Origin: Thalassobacter stenotrophicus
Lineage (GTDB): Bacteria > Pseudomonadota > Alphaproteobacteria > Rhodobacterales > Rhodobacteraceae
Length of the DNA stretch: 64,000 nt
Assembly: GCF_001458315.1 (NCBI RefSeq)
Contig: NZ_CYRX01000031.1
Span: 434,001-498,000 of the forward strand
Direction of reading: 5' to 3'
Shown here in pieces: positions 36,477 through 45,577 of the stretch. The translations under genes were made by a program, and so were the position numbers. A model generated the notes under the pieces. It was not told where the DNA came from and did no database searches. It saw only the letters and a list, made by a program, of their open reading frames with translations. Positions within the stretch are counted from its first letter, which is position 1. Each line of letters opens with the position of its first letter.

Positions 36477-38272
36477 TGTTTCAAGACTTCTCCGTGAGCG
36501 CGCGCCCCGAAAACGGCCCCCCCCGATTGGAGGCCCTGCGCCGCATCATGGAGGCTGAGGGCGTCGATGGATTTCTGATCCCACGCGCGGACGTTCACCA
36601 AGGTGAATACGTGGCCCCTTGCGATGATCGTTTGGCGTGGCTGACAGGGTTCACCGGGTCCGCCGGATTTTGCGCGGCTTTGCGTGATCAAGCCGGTGTT
36701 TTCGTGGATGGACGCTACCGCGTTCAGGTCAAGCATCAGGTCGATTTGGGCAGCTTTACCCCCGTGCATTGGCCAGAGACCGGCTTAGCGGAGTGGCTCA
36801 CGGCGCGCATGGCCAAAGGCCAAACCCTGGCGATTGATCCGTGGTTGCACACGGTTAAAGAAGGCCTCGCCCTTGCCACTGCCCTTGAGGACAAGGGCGT
36901 TGATCTGCGTGAAACAGACAATCTGTTGGACCGCATTTGGCAGGATCGCCCCGCCCCACCGACCGAGCCTGTGATGGTCTACCCGGACGCCCTTGCCGGG
37001 CGAAGCGCCGAGGACAAACGCACCAGCCTTGCAGCGGACTTGCGCAAAGCGGGACAATCGGCGGCCGTGCTGACCCTGCCAGATAGCCTCAACTGGCTTT
37101 TGAACATTCGCGGCGCAGATATCCCGCGCAACCCGATTGCGCAGTGTTTGGGGATCTTGCACGACGACGGTACAGTCACCCTGTTCATTGACGCCAAGAA
37201 ACTTGAGGGCATCGCGCCGCTAGAGGGCGTCACAATCGCTGAACCCGCAGGGTTTGCACCCGCCCTGTCCGAGCTGACGGGCAAGGTCGCAGTGGACTAT
37301 GGCACAGCCCCACTCGCGGTCTACGGCGCCCTGATGGCGGCAGGTGCGACACCCGTCGACACCCGTGACCCCTGCGCCCTGCCCAAGGCCGCCAAAACCG
37401 ACGCCGAAATTACCGCCACGCGCACGGCCCACTTGCGGGATGCAAGCGCGGTGGTGAAATTCCTCGCGTGGCTCGACAGTGCCCCCAAAGACAGCCTGTC
37501 AGAGATCGACGTTGTCACCGCACTCGAAGGGTTCCGGCGCGAAACCAATGCCCTGCGCGACATTAGTTTTGAAACGATCTGTGGCAGCGGCCCCAACGGC
37601 GCGATCATGCACTACCGTGTCACCAAGGAAACCAACCGCCCCCTTGCGGACGATACGCTCCTGCTGGTGGACAGCGGCGGGCAGTATTTGGACGGCACCA
37701 CGGATATCACTCGGACGATGGCCCTGCGCGAGCCCGGCCCAGAGGAGCGCACCGCCTATACCCAAGTGCTTCAGGGGCTTATCGCGATATCGCGTGCGCG
37801 GTTCCCGAAGGGCGTTGCGGGGGCCCATCTGGACGCGCTGGCCCGTGCGCCGCTTTGGGCGGCGGGGCGCGATTTTGACCATGGCACGGGTCACGGCGTT
37901 GGCGTGTACCTTAGCGTGCATGAAGGGCCGCAGCGCCTAAGCCGCGTCTCCGATCTGCCGCTACAACCCGGAATGATCCTCAGCAATGAGCCGGGATACT
38001 ACCTAGAGGGACGATTTGGCATTCGATTGGAGAACCTGATCGTGGTGCAGCCCGCCCCTGCCCTGCCCGGTGGCGACCCAGAGCGTACGCAGTATGCATT
38101 TGAGACGCTGACCTTCGTGCCGTTTGATCGGCGATTGATTGACGTCACGATCCTAGCCCCGGCGGAGCGAGATTGGCTGGATGCTTATCATGGCGAAGTC
38201 CTGGCCAAGGTCGGGCCTCAGCTGGATACCGCGCCTTTGGCATGGCTCACGGCGGCCTGCGCGCCCCTATAG
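36476..38272 (+). CDS. M24 family aminopeptidase P (Xaa-Pro aminopeptidase)
   Basis: A 598-residue metallopeptidase of the eukaryote-like three-domain aminopeptidase P type: two creatinase-like N-terminal domains and a pita-bread catalytic domain (about 320-530). Metal ligands appear in L-L-V-D-S-G-G-Q-Y, G-T-T-D-I-T-R-T, G-T-G-H-G-V-G and N-E-P-G-Y-Y, with H-E-G-P-Q also conserved. It removes N-terminal residues before proline. The start is GTG at 36476, overlapping the cobT stop by one base; the C-terminal domain of about 60 residues is typical of this subfamily. Confidence 0.94.
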   Translation: MFQDFSVSARPENGPPRLEALRRIMEAEGVDGFLIPRADVHQGEYVAPCDDRLAWLTGFTGSAGFCAALRDQAGVFVDGRYRVQVKHQVDLGSFTPVHWPETGLAEWLTARMAKGQTLAIDPWLHTVKEGLALATALEDKGVDLRETDNLLDRIWQDRPAPPTEPVMVYPDALAGRSAEDKRTSLAADLRKAGQSAAVLTLPDSLNWLLNIRGADIPRNPIAQCLGILHDDGTVTLFIDAKKLEGIAPLEGVTIAEPAGFAPALSELTGKVAVDYGTAPLAVYGALMAAGATPVDTRDPCALPKAAKTDAEITATRTAHLRDASAVVKFLAWLDSAPKDSLSEIDVVTALEGFRRETNALRDISFETICGSGPNGAIMHYRVTKETNRPLADDTLLLVDSGGQYLDGTTDITRTMALREPGPEERTAYTQVLQGLIAISRARFPKGVAGAHLDALARAPLWAAGRDFDHGTGHGVGVYLSVHEGPQRLSRVSDLPLQPGMILSNEPGYYLEGRFGIRLENLIVVQPAPALPGGDPERTQYAFETLTFVPFDRRLIDVTILAPAERDWLDAYHGEVLAKVGPQLDTAPLAWLTAACAPL

Positions 38273-38406
38273 TCGCAGGTCGTATAGGGTGCTCAGCCAC
38301 CCGCTTTGTGCATAAGAAGCCGTCACACCTATGTCACACGCGCATGGCAGTGGCTTTCTGCACAGTTTGTGTTACATGAGGCCCTTACACCGCAGGGGAG
38401 AGAGAT

Positions 38407-38748
38407 ATGCTAAAAGAGATTTCCGTTCACAAGGCTACCGGAACCTGGGTCGTTCGGACCGATAACTCTGTGCTTGGTGAAACCCGCAACGCGCTGGAAC
38501 TGACCGAAGGCAACATGCCCCCAGTCATCTATTTCCCCCGCGAAGACATCGGCATGGCTTTTCTTGAGCCATCCGACACAACCACCACCTGCCCCAAAAA
38601 GGGCGTCGCGAGCTATTTTCACCTTGTTGGGCGTAGCGGACAAGTTGACGACGTTGCGTGGTCCTATGAGACCCCCGCCGACGCGGTGTCCGCGATCGCA
38701 GGGCATATCGCCTTTGCGACCGGGACCATCCACGTCGAAAAACTCTAG
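38407..38748 (+). CDS. DUF427 domain-containing protein
   Basis: A 113-residue beta-rich protein. The hallmarks are the D-S-V-L-G-E-T-type turn (D-N-S-V-L-G-E-T), P-V-I-Y-F-P-R-E-D-I, T-C-P-K-K-G-V-A-S-Y-F and A-W-S-Y-E-T-P. The function of the family is unknown. The ribosome site GGGGAGAGAG is strong and the gene has its own upstream gap. Its stop shares CTAG (38745-38748) with the stop of the convergent methyltransferase-like gene. Confidence 0.92.
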   Translation: MLKEISVHKATGTWVVRTDNSVLGETRNALELTEGNMPPVIYFPREDIGMAFLEPSDTTTTCPKKGVASYFHLVGRSGQVDDVAWSYETPADAVSAIAGHIAFATGTIHVEKL

Positions 38749-39872
38749 AGCCGTTCAGCCGCCAAGCGGGTGCCTTCCGATAGGGCGCTCAGCTTGGCAT
38801 AGGCGATATCTGGATCAACGGTGCCGAAGCCGGCGAATGTTCCAAAACCACAATCCGATCCTGCGATAACCCGGTCCGCCCCCACAATTTGTGCGAATTT
38901 CGTAACGCGCTCAGCGACCAGTTCAGGGTGTTCCACAAAGTTTGTGGTGCTGTCGATCACGCCGGGCACAAGGATTTTATCCTCAGGAATTTCTGCGGCG
39001 CGGTCTCGGAACACGGTCCACTCATGGGCGTGACGGGGGTTTGAGGTCTCAAACAACAACTGGCTCGCATTGACCGACATCAGCGTCGGAAACACTTTGG
39101 CCATGTCGATATCACACACATGCGGGCCCTCGTAGTTGCCCCAACAGATGTGAACACGCACCCGCGATGGATCAATCCCGCTAAGCGCATGGTTCAGGGC
39201 CTCTACATGGCTTGCCGCGATCTTGAGAAACTCTGAATCAGACAGGTCCGCAAACAGCATGTGACGGCTCAGCGCGAGATCGGGACAATCCAGCTGTAGA
39301 TACAGGCCCGCATCGACGATGGTGCGATATTCCTCGGCCATAGCATCAGCAAGTGCAGCCAAATATGCCTCCCGCGTGGTGTAGTGGTCGTTTTGCAAAA
39401 ATAACGAAATCACGCCGGGCGAGGCTGCGTTCATAAAGCCCTCTGCTGCGCCATGCTCTGCCATGCCCGCCTTGAGGTTGGCGATATCGGTCTGCAACTC
39501 ACCCTGCCCCTTGGAGGCAACAGGCCCCGTGCACATGGGCCGTGCGTATTGCGGTGTCCCGCCATCATCCGCGAGCCGCTTCAGAAACCCCGGGAACGCC
39601 TTTAGGTCGGCAGGCGCATTGCGGGGGCTATCGCCGGAAAAGCCGGTGTAGCGGTCCTTTACGTATGTCGCGTAGCTGATTTTCGACGTCTCACCATCGC
39701 TGACGATATCCACGCCCGAGGCGACCTGCCGCCCAACCGTCGCCGCACTGGCCGCGGTCATGGTGGCGTCAAACGTGGCTTGGTCATAGGACGCGCCGTT
39801 TTCCCGGGCGAAGATCAAATCCACCACGTCTTGAGTGCGCGGCAGGCTGCCCACATGGGTTGTTCTGATCAT
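38745..39872 (-). CDS. Cobalamin-independent methionine synthase II (MetE C-terminal) family protein
   Basis: A 375-residue TIM-barrel protein corresponding to the catalytic half of MetE only. Zinc-ligand motifs are present as R-V-H-I-C-W-G-N-Y-E-G (His and Cys) and S-D-C-G-F-G-T (Cys). The N-terminal T-T-H-V-G-S-L-P-R matches the family start. Such stand-alone proteins may methylate homocysteine or demethylate other compounds. Here it ends a catabolic-looking operon, so a substrate demethylase role is plausible. The ATG at 39872 follows GAGGGAG. A hairpin (39889-39910) lies just before it, which may adjust expression relative to the upstream genes. Confidence 0.85.
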   Translation of the reverse strand: MIRTTHVGSLPRTQDVVDLIFARENGASYDQATFDATMTAASAATVGRQVASGVDIVSDGETSKISYATYVKDRYTGFSGDSPRNAPADLKAFPGFLKRLADDGGTPQYARPMCTGPVASKGQGELQTDIANLKAGMAEHGAAEGFMNAASPGVISLFLQNDHYTTREAYLAALADAMAEEYRTIVDAGLYLQLDCPDLALSRHMLFADLSDSEFLKIAASHVEALNHALSGIDPSRVRVHICWGNYEGPHVCDIDMAKVFPTLMSVNASQLLFETSNPRHAHEWTVFRDRAAEIPEDKILVPGVIDSTTNFVEHPELVAERVTKFAQIVGADRVIAGSDCGFGTFAGFGTVDPDIAYAKLSALSEGTRLAAERL

Positions 39873-39934
39873 CTTAGTCTCCCTCTCACGGCACGCATTT
39901 GCACGTGCCGCTGTCAAAGTCATCGGTGGCTGGA

Positions 39935-40918
39935 TTAGCCCGTTTGTAGCAAAATTTGTTTCCACACGGCTGTTTCATCAAACAGCGTGAATTCGCGGCG
40001 CAGTTTTGGCGCGGCGACGCCGAAGCTGCCGAATTCCGCGTGGCTGATACCCAACACATAGACCTGCGCCCCGGTGGGTGCGCCAAATGCACCCCAGCCG
40101 GAGTGCGTGCCCGACAGCGACCAGCGGATCGCGGCACGTGGCGGCATCGTTGGATCATCGCGGCCGATGACATGTTCGCAGGTGAATTTCGCATCGGGGA
40201 ATGCCGCACGCAGTGACATCCAGAACCGGTCCGCATCACCCCAACCGTGGCCCGTATAGGCACCCGGATATTCCATTTGGCAGGCCCGGTCATAGCTGTC
40301 GGGGATCGCGGCCATATCGGCATTCATGATCCGCTGCAAAATTTCGGCGTAATGCGCGCCCCACGGGTCATCATTGCCAGCGCCCTTATAGGGGCCGGGC
40401 TGATCCGTTTCGGGGCTCAGTGGGCGCACGCAAGCCTCTGGCCCGCCTTCGCGCGTGATTTGGTCTGCGGCAAACGCCTTGGGATCCCATCCCATCTGCC
40501 GGACAATCGCGCCCTGATCCCGGATCAACCATTCATCGTCGATCATGTTGTTGCGCGCGTGGCAATCAGCCAAGATGCGATAGCGCAATTGCTTACCCGT
40601 CGCCTCGCCATAGGCGCCGCTGCCTGCGTGGGTGGCCGTCGAAATAATCCGGTGCGAGCTGAGCATCCCCGTCTCCGGCGTGCCGGACCAAATGACATCT
40701 TCGCCCAACAGCTGACGGTCGGGGAACTCTGCCAGTGTGGCCATGGTCGCGCCAATGACATTCTGATTTCCGATCACCACACTCGCAGGGGAGCGGACGA
40801 CAATCTCGGGGTGGTAATAGTCGTGCAGAGTCGCGATGCCCCGATCTTCCCAGATCTCTTTGGTGATCCCGATGATATAGTCCGGGAAATCTTGGAATTT
40901 TTCGTCAAAACCCTTCAT
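39935..40918 (-). CDS. Double SnoaL/NTF2-fold protein (ester-cyclase-like), copy A
   Basis: A 327-residue protein that appears to be two SnoaL-like (NTF2-fold) units in tandem. Unit 1 is about 1-145 (starting I-I-G-I-T-K-E-I-W-E-D-R-G, with Y-Y-H-P-E-I-V-V-R-S-P). Unit 2 is about 185-320 (I-L-Q-R-I-M-N-A-D-M...G-A-Y-T-G-H-G-W-G-D). SnoaL folds act as cyclases, hydratases, isomerases or aldolases on cyclic substrates. The start is set by an ATGA overlap with the LacI gene. A second double-SnoaL protein is at 42726, so two related enzymes serve one pathway. No specific reaction can be assigned. Confidence 0.8.
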   Translation of the reverse strand: MKGFDEKFQDFPDYIIGITKEIWEDRGIATLHDYYHPEIVVRSPASVVIGNQNVIGATMATLAEFPDRQLLGEDVIWSGTPETGMLSSHRIISTATHAGSGAYGEATGKQLRYRILADCHARNNMIDDEWLIRDQGAIVRQMGWDPKAFAADQITREGGPEACVRPLSPETDQPGPYKGAGNDDPWGAHYAEILQRIMNADMAAIPDSYDRACQMEYPGAYTGHGWGDADRFWMSLRAAFPDAKFTCEHVIGRDDPTMPPRAAIRWSLSGTHSGWGAFGAPTGAQVYVLGISHAEFGSFGVAAPKLRREFTLFDETAVWKQILLQTG

Positions 40919-41931
40919 GGGGCCTCCTTTGGTAGACGCGCCGAGCCCCGCACCAGCAGGGGGCCGTCAATTTCGATCCGACGCACGGGCGCGTCGGGTG
41001 TGGTTATGCGGGTCAGTATTTCTTGGACAGTGGCGTCAACCATGCGGCGCGCAGGTTGGCGCAGCGTGGTCAGGTCATAGCTGGGCCATGCGGCCATGGG
41101 CACGTCATCGTAGCCCACCACCGATACGGCATTGGGAACGCTCAGCCCCATAACAAATCGAAGATGATCCATGACGGCCATGGCCATATGATCATTGCCG
41201 ACAAAAATCGCATCGGGTGGCTCGGACATTTGCATCAAGGTTTGGGCCGCGTTCATCGCTGTGTCGCGATCAAACATGCCATCGATTTGCGCGTGCACTT
41301 CTAGGCCTGCCTCGCTTAGCCCCTCCGCGAAACCCTCCGCGCGTTCACGCCCGGTACTGGAACCTTGCCAGCCGCTGATATGTGCGCATCGCTGATGGCC
41401 ACCCGCCGCCAAGAAAGCCGCGATCTTGGCCCCGCCTGCGCGGTTGGCGGATGAGATCGCGGAAAGCCCCTCCCCGATGACAGAGCGGTTGAAACACACC
41501 ACTGGAATGCCTGCGCGCGCGCATCGTTCAGCCAGCTCACCACTGAGGTTGATGGAGGCCGTGATGATCCCGTCGACCTGATAGTCCATCAGACTTTCGA
41601 TGACATGGTCCACGTCACCTTGGGTGTTTCCCGCCATAAACACCAACAGGTGATAGCCTTCTTGATCGAGGGCTTCACTCAGCTTTTGCAGCGCATCGGC
41701 GTAGAACGGATTGTCCAGATAGGCCACGACCAACCCGATGATCCGGCTGGAGCCTGTGATCAACGAACGCGCCAAAACGTTGGGCCGATAGCCTAATTCC
41801 TCTGCCGCGTCGCGGACCTTTCGGGCCATTTTTTCTGATACGGATGAGCCGGGCGTAAAGACGCGGCTTACCGCCGATTGGCTCACACCTGCCTTGGCCG
41901 CGACGTCCATTGAGGTGATCTTGCGGTTCAT
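40915..41931 (-). CDS. LacI family transcriptional regulator
   Basis: A 338-residue repressor-type protein. The N-terminal HTH (M-D-V-A-A-K-A-G-V-S-Q-S-A-V-S-R-V-F) and hinge with L-G-Y-R-P-N-V-L-A-R-S-L precede a periplasmic-binding-like sensor domain (about 60-330). The Met at 41931 gives an ATGA overlap with the SDR gene; another Met four codons upstream (41943) is possible. The stop overlaps the start of the next gene. A palindrome TGCATA-GG-TATGCA just ahead of the SDR gene is the obvious candidate operator. The ligand is probably a sugar-like pathway substrate. Confidence 0.93.
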   Translation of the reverse strand: MNRKITSMDVAAKAGVSQSAVSRVFTPGSSVSEKMARKVRDAAEELGYRPNVLARSLITGSSRIIGLVVAYLDNPFYADALQKLSEALDQEGYHLLVFMAGNTQGDVDHVIESLMDYQVDGIITASINLSGELAERCARAGIPVVCFNRSVIGEGLSAISSANRAGGAKIAAFLAAGGHQRCAHISGWQGSSTGRERAEGFAEGLSEAGLEVHAQIDGMFDRDTAMNAAQTLMQMSEPPDAIFVGNDHMAMAVMDHLRFVMGLSVPNAVSVVGYDDVPMAAWPSYDLTTLRQPARRMVDATVQEILTRITTPDAPVRRIEIDGPLLVRGSARLPKEAP

Positions 41932-42674
41932 CCGGCGGTCCATCCGCCATCGACCAACAGCGACGTGCCGGTCACCATCGCACTCGCGTCCGAGGCCAAA
42001 AAGACCACGGCGCCCATGATGTCCTCCACCTCTGCCACACGGGGCAGTTTGATCTTACTCTCGATCCAGGCGCGTTTGTCCGGGTCCGCGAATGTGGCGG
42101 CTGTTAGAGGCGTGCGGATGAACGTGGGGCACAGGGTGTTGACGCGAATACGTTCCGGCCCCCACTCGATCGCCATGGCCTTGGTCATGCCTTCGACCGC
42201 GTGTTTGCTGGCGCAATAAACGGCTCGGTCAATCCCGCCGACATGGCCCATTTGGCTACTGATCTGAAGGATCGATCCCCCACGGCCCACCATTCCACGT
42301 GCCGCTTCTTGAGCGAGGAAATAGGCCGCGCGCACATTCACCGCCATCACCGCGTCAAAGTCGGCTGGTGTTGTGTCCATGGCCGAGCTGTGACGCGCAA
42401 GGCCCGCCGAATTGCACAGGATATCAAACGGCCCCGACTGCCCAAAAAAGGTGCGGACGGCGTCATGGTCAGTCACATCCAGCACGACGCCGGAACCGCC
42501 CAAGGCCGAGGCAGCCTCGGCCACCTGATCGGCACTGCGGGCGGCGACTGTGACTTCCGCCCCCGCCTCCGCAAGGGCCGCAGCACAGGCCAAACCTATG
42601 CCCCGCGCGCCGCCGGGCACAAACGCCCGTTTACCGTCAAGCCGAAAGGATGGGGTTTTGGGCAAAGGGGTCAT
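41928..42674 (-). CDS. SDR family oxidoreductase
   Basis: A 248-residue short-chain dehydrogenase/reductase. The cofactor loop is G-G-A-R-G-I-G (about 21-27), N-S-A-G follows strand 4, the catalytic Ser is in I-S-S-Q-M and the Y-C-A-S-K motif (Tyr/Lys) is intact. The C-terminal G-T-S-L-L-V-D-G-G-W-T is typical of classical SDRs. GGAG precedes the ATG. It is coupled to the LacI gene and follows the second double-SnoaL gene, so it probably oxidises a ring or sugar alcohol in that pathway. Confidence 0.93.
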   Translation of the reverse strand: MTPLPKTPSFRLDGKRAFVPGGARGIGLACAAALAEAGAEVTVAARSADQVAEAASALGGSGVVLDVTDHDAVRTFFGQSGPFDILCNSAGLARHSSAMDTTPADFDAVMAVNVRAAYFLAQEAARGMVGRGGSILQISSQMGHVGGIDRAVYCASKHAVEGMTKAMAIEWGPERIRVNTLCPTFIRTPLTAATFADPDKRAWIESKIKLPRVAEVEDIMGAVVFLASDASAMVTGTSLLVDGGWTAG

Positions 42675-42691
42675 GGTGGCTCCGGTCAGAC

Positions 42692-42705
42692 TGCATAGGT
42701 ATGCA
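42692..42705. promoter_or_regulatory. Palindrome TGCATAGGTATGCA, candidate LacI-type operator
   Basis: Arms TGCATA (42692-42697) and TATGCA (42700-42705) surround a GG centre. It lies 18 bases upstream of the SDR start, inside the operon that contains a LacI regulator gene. Even-length palindromes of this size are what LacI-family dimers bind. The assignment is inference. Confidence 0.55.
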
Positions 42706-42725
42706 ACCGGAATGGGCGGCCAAGG

Positions 42726-43703
42726 TCAAGCCTGTCCACCGCCCAATGCCGCCATTCGCGCAAAAACATCGACACCCAACTGCGCATAGACGTCCAACAG
42801 ATCCACCAAGACCCAGTTTTCGCGGATCAGGTCGCCCTCAACCCGCCAAAAATCCAACGACCGCATCGTCATCTTTTGACCCGTCGCGGGCAGGCCCAGC
42901 CAGTTCGCGCCGCTCAGCGTCATCTCCATCCCCGGCCAGGCGGTAAAGCCGACATAGTCGCCCTCTGCAAAGAAATGCCCCTGATCCATCAAGGCGCGGC
43001 GGTCCGGCATCGCGTCAAGGAAGGGGATTTGGTGATGCTGCCTGAAGCCCACGATGCCACGCGCGGTGCCAATGCCCGCAGGCCCGTACCAGCTGCAACG
43101 CGGATGCCAGTAGCGGGGCAATTCCATCGCCGCCTCGCCCTCGCGGGAACGCCCGAGGCCCGTGAGCATATCACCAACAATCCCCAGCGCGTGGGAGCCA
43201 TCGCCAGAGATGGTCAAACCGTCTTGGGTCGCGGGTCCGGGTACCAGCCATTCCCGCCCAAGCGAGGGCGCAAGCGGCCACACACCCGCCTGCATCATCA
43301 GTTCGGGGATATCCCAGATCGCCTGCATCTCGACCACGCGGTCGCCTTCAATCCGAAAGAACTCATGAAAGCGGATTGCGGCCAGTCGGTGGGTCGCTGG
43401 AATGCCGAGGAAAGGGTTAGAAAACTGGCCCATGTAGTGACCGCCGTGGCCAACCCACATCTGACCCGCCGCGTCATGGCCTGCCATCTCAATCCATGTG
43501 CGCCGCTCGGCATCGGGCATGGCATCGTACAGGGGCGCAAGCGCTTGGTCCGCCCACGCGTCCGGCCCGGCACCTGTGCCCCAAGGCGCGCCAAGTTGGA
43601 TCAAGGCGTCAGGCGCAAACACTTGGCCCAGCGCGGACCGCGCCTGCGCCAAGGTGCAATCAGACAATATGTGAAGCGGTTGGACAACGGCTTTGGGATC
43701 CAT
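42726..43703 (-). CDS. Double SnoaL/NTF2-fold protein (ester-cyclase-like), copy B
   Basis: A 325-residue protein that also reads as two tandem SnoaL-like units: about 15-145 (with F-H-E-F-F-R-I-E-G-D-R-V-V-E-M-Q-A-I-W-D-I) and about 165-315 (with L-D-F-W-R-V-E-G-D-L-I-R-E-N-W-V-L-V-D). The strand pattern F-x-R-x-E-G-D-x-I-x-E is the SnoaL hallmark and is clear in both halves. The AGGAGG ribosome site is perfect. It is only loosely similar to copy A. Its activity is unknown; it lies upstream of the SDR gene in the same orientation. Confidence 0.8.
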   Translation of the reverse strand: MDPKAVVQPLHILSDCTLAQARSALGQVFAPDALIQLGAPWGTGAGPDAWADQALAPLYDAMPDAERRTWIEMAGHDAAGQMWVGHGGHYMGQFSNPFLGIPATHRLAAIRFHEFFRIEGDRVVEMQAIWDIPELMMQAGVWPLAPSLGREWLVPGPATQDGLTISGDGSHALGIVGDMLTGLGRSREGEAAMELPRYWHPRCSWYGPAGIGTARGIVGFRQHHQIPFLDAMPDRRALMDQGHFFAEGDYVGFTAWPGMEMTLSGANWLGLPATGQKMTMRSLDFWRVEGDLIRENWVLVDLLDVYAQLGVDVFARMAALGGGQA

Positions 43704-43730
43704 TTCAGGCCTCCTGTGAAGCGGCAGTGA

Positions 43731-44720
43731 TTAGGGAGCGATGAGTGTTTGCGCCCATTTCGTGATGGATGCAACGGCGTGATCGGTCATCCCGGGCGAT
43801 AGAATATCCCCGGCGATAACGTGGCTATAAGGGTCATCATCGGGGCCGACCGTAACCGGCTCAAGCTGGACCGGTCCGCCCCATTTCGCAGCAACCGCCC
43901 GAGTAGCCGTGGAGGAGACGACCTGATCAGCATCAGAAAACAGGAACATCGCCGGGAGCTGAGCCGTTGAGACATCCAAACCCGCCGCATAGCGTACAAT
44001 CGCTGCCATCGGCATCGCCGCGATCGTTGGGTATGCGCTGGTCCAATAGGCGCCGTGAGCCTCATTCCTAACCTCAAAGCTGCGGTTCTGCCCCGCAATG
44101 AGTGGCGCCCAATAGCGTGCGGCGGGCCAGCTCAGCAATTGCCCCGCGGGATTGGCCAAGCCGAAATTCGGCGATACGAACACATGCCCAAGGATGCCCT
44201 CCGAAAGGCCCGGATTTATGGCCGTCGCGGCCGCGAGGGTGCCGCCCGTGGACGTCGAAATCACAAGGACTTGGCGCCCGATCTTGCGGCCAATCGCATA
44301 GGCCTCGGCCACATCCTGCAACCACGCACCCGCCGTGGCCGTGGCCATCGCGGCGCCATCTTGGCCGTGCCCAGTTAGCCGCGTGAAATACAGGTTGGCC
44401 CCAAGCGCCTGCGCGACCCGGTCCGGAACGGGGCGAATTTCCTCAGAACTGGCCGAAAAGCCGTGGATGTAGACGACCGCCACATCGGTCTGCGCGCCGG
44501 GGAGCCCATGCCAATGGATGCGTTTGTGGGTGCCGAGCCGCAGGTTGGGCACAAGGGCCTCTGACTGCGCCAGATATGCATCAAGATCATCCGGCAAGGC
44601 ATTAGGATCAAATGCACTTGCAGCCTCGACTGGCTCATATGGGCCAAACACCCATAGCCCCGCCCCGATTGCCACCACCACCGCGATAACCCGCGCTGTC
44701 CACGTCAAAAATTCAAGCAT
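43731..44720 (-). CDS. Membrane-anchored alpha/beta hydrolase
   Basis: A 329-residue protein. An N-terminal hydrophobic helix (V-I-A-V-V-V-A-I-G-A-G-L-W-V-F, about 8-22) acts as an anchor or uncleaved signal. An alpha/beta hydrolase fold follows, with V-Y-I-H-G-F-S-A-S near residue 85 and nucleophile elbow S-T-S-T-G-G (about 155). Late Asp (L-F-S-D-A-D-Q-V-V) and His (M-T-D-H-A-V or earlier) complete a triad. GGAGG lies 8 bases before the ATG at 44720. The downstream double-SnoaL gene starts 28 bases after its stop. It may release substrate for that operon. Confidence 0.85.
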   Translation of the reverse strand: MLEFLTWTARVIAVVVAIGAGLWVFGPYEPVEAASAFDPNALPDDLDAYLAQSEALVPNLRLGTHKRIHWHGLPGAQTDVAVVYIHGFSASSEEIRPVPDRVAQALGANLYFTRLTGHGQDGAAMATATAGAWLQDVAEAYAIGRKIGRQVLVISTSTGGTLAAATAINPGLSEGILGHVFVSPNFGLANPAGQLLSWPAARYWAPLIAGQNRSFEVRNEAHGAYWTSAYPTIAAMPMAAIVRYAAGLDVSTAQLPAMFLFSDADQVVSSTATRAVAAKWGGPVQLEPVTVGPDDDPYSHVIAGDILSPGMTDHAVASITKWAQTLIAP

Positions 44721-44769
44721 CAATTTTTCCTCCACCCTGCATGGATAAGGGCGAAGCAAGGGGCCTGCG

Positions 44770-45504
44770 TCAAGACGCAGAAACTTCCGCGACGCAGCGT
44801 TCGATTAGGTGCAGGCATTCAGGGTCGGAAAAACTGTGATCCTTGTCCTTGACCAACAAAAGCTGCGCATCGGGGCATTGTAGATGATCCAAAAGACGCG
44901 TGGCCTCTGATGTCGGGACCGCGTTGTCTTGGGTGCCTTGCACCATGCGGACAGGGCAACTTAGGGACAGAGGCGCTGTCAAAACCCGGTTCTCAGCCCC
45001 ATCGTCGAACAGTCGTTTGGTAAAGATATAAGGCTCGCCATAGTCGCTGGGCTGGGCCACGTGGCCTTCGCGCACTACTGTGGCGCGATCTGCCTCAGAC
45101 AGGCCGTCCCAATGGCGGGTTGTAAAATCAGGTGCAGCGGCAACGGTGACCAACCCCTTAAGGCGTTCAGGTATCTCGCGCGCGAGCAGAAGTGAAATCC
45201 AACCGCCCATGGAGGAGCCCACCAGAACCAGCGGGCCTGTCGTCAGTTCGTCCAGCACGGCGCGCGCATCATCGCGCCAATCGCCGATGCAGCCATCGGT
45301 AAACGCGCCCGAGCTTTGCCCATGCCCTGAGTAATCGAAGCGCACGAATGCACGACCTTCACGGCGCGCGACGGCTTCTAGATGGGTCGCCTTGGACCCT
45401 TCCATGTCAGATTTAAAGCCGCCCAGAAAAACCACGGTCGGCCCTGCACCCTCGGTGCGGTGATATGCGATGCGGCGGCCTTGGGTTGTGTCCAAATATT
45501 GCAC
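44770..45504 (-). CDS. Alpha/beta hydrolase
   Basis: A 244-residue cytosolic serine hydrolase. The oxyanion strand is V-V-F-L-G-G-F, followed by R-F-D-Y-S-G-H-G-Q-S-S-G. The nucleophile elbow is V-G-S-S-M-G-G-W (Ser about 98). The acid lies in Q-G-T-Q-D-N-A-V-P and the catalytic His in D-K-D-H-S-F-S. The protein resembles the small ABHD10-like esterases of alphaproteobacteria. It reads in the same direction as the following genes and is 49 bases from the membrane-anchored hydrolase start, so co-transcription is possible. Confidence 0.9.
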   Translation of the reverse strand: MQYLDTTQGRRIAYHRTEGAGPTVVFLGGFKSDMEGSKATHLEAVARREGRAFVRFDYSGHGQSSGAFTDGCIGDWRDDARAVLDELTTGPLVLVGSSMGGWISLLLAREIPERLKGLVTVAAAPDFTTRHWDGLSEADRATVVREGHVAQPSDYGEPYIFTKRLFDDGAENRVLTAPLSLSCPVRMVQGTQDNAVPTSEATRLLDHLQCPDAQLLLVKDKDHSFSDPECLHLIERCVAEVSAS

Positions 45505-45577
45505 GTGCTGCTCCCCTCTTGTTTTTTACGGTTATGCCGCAAAGAGCGAAGGGTGTCAGGCCTTGATTGAGGACGAC

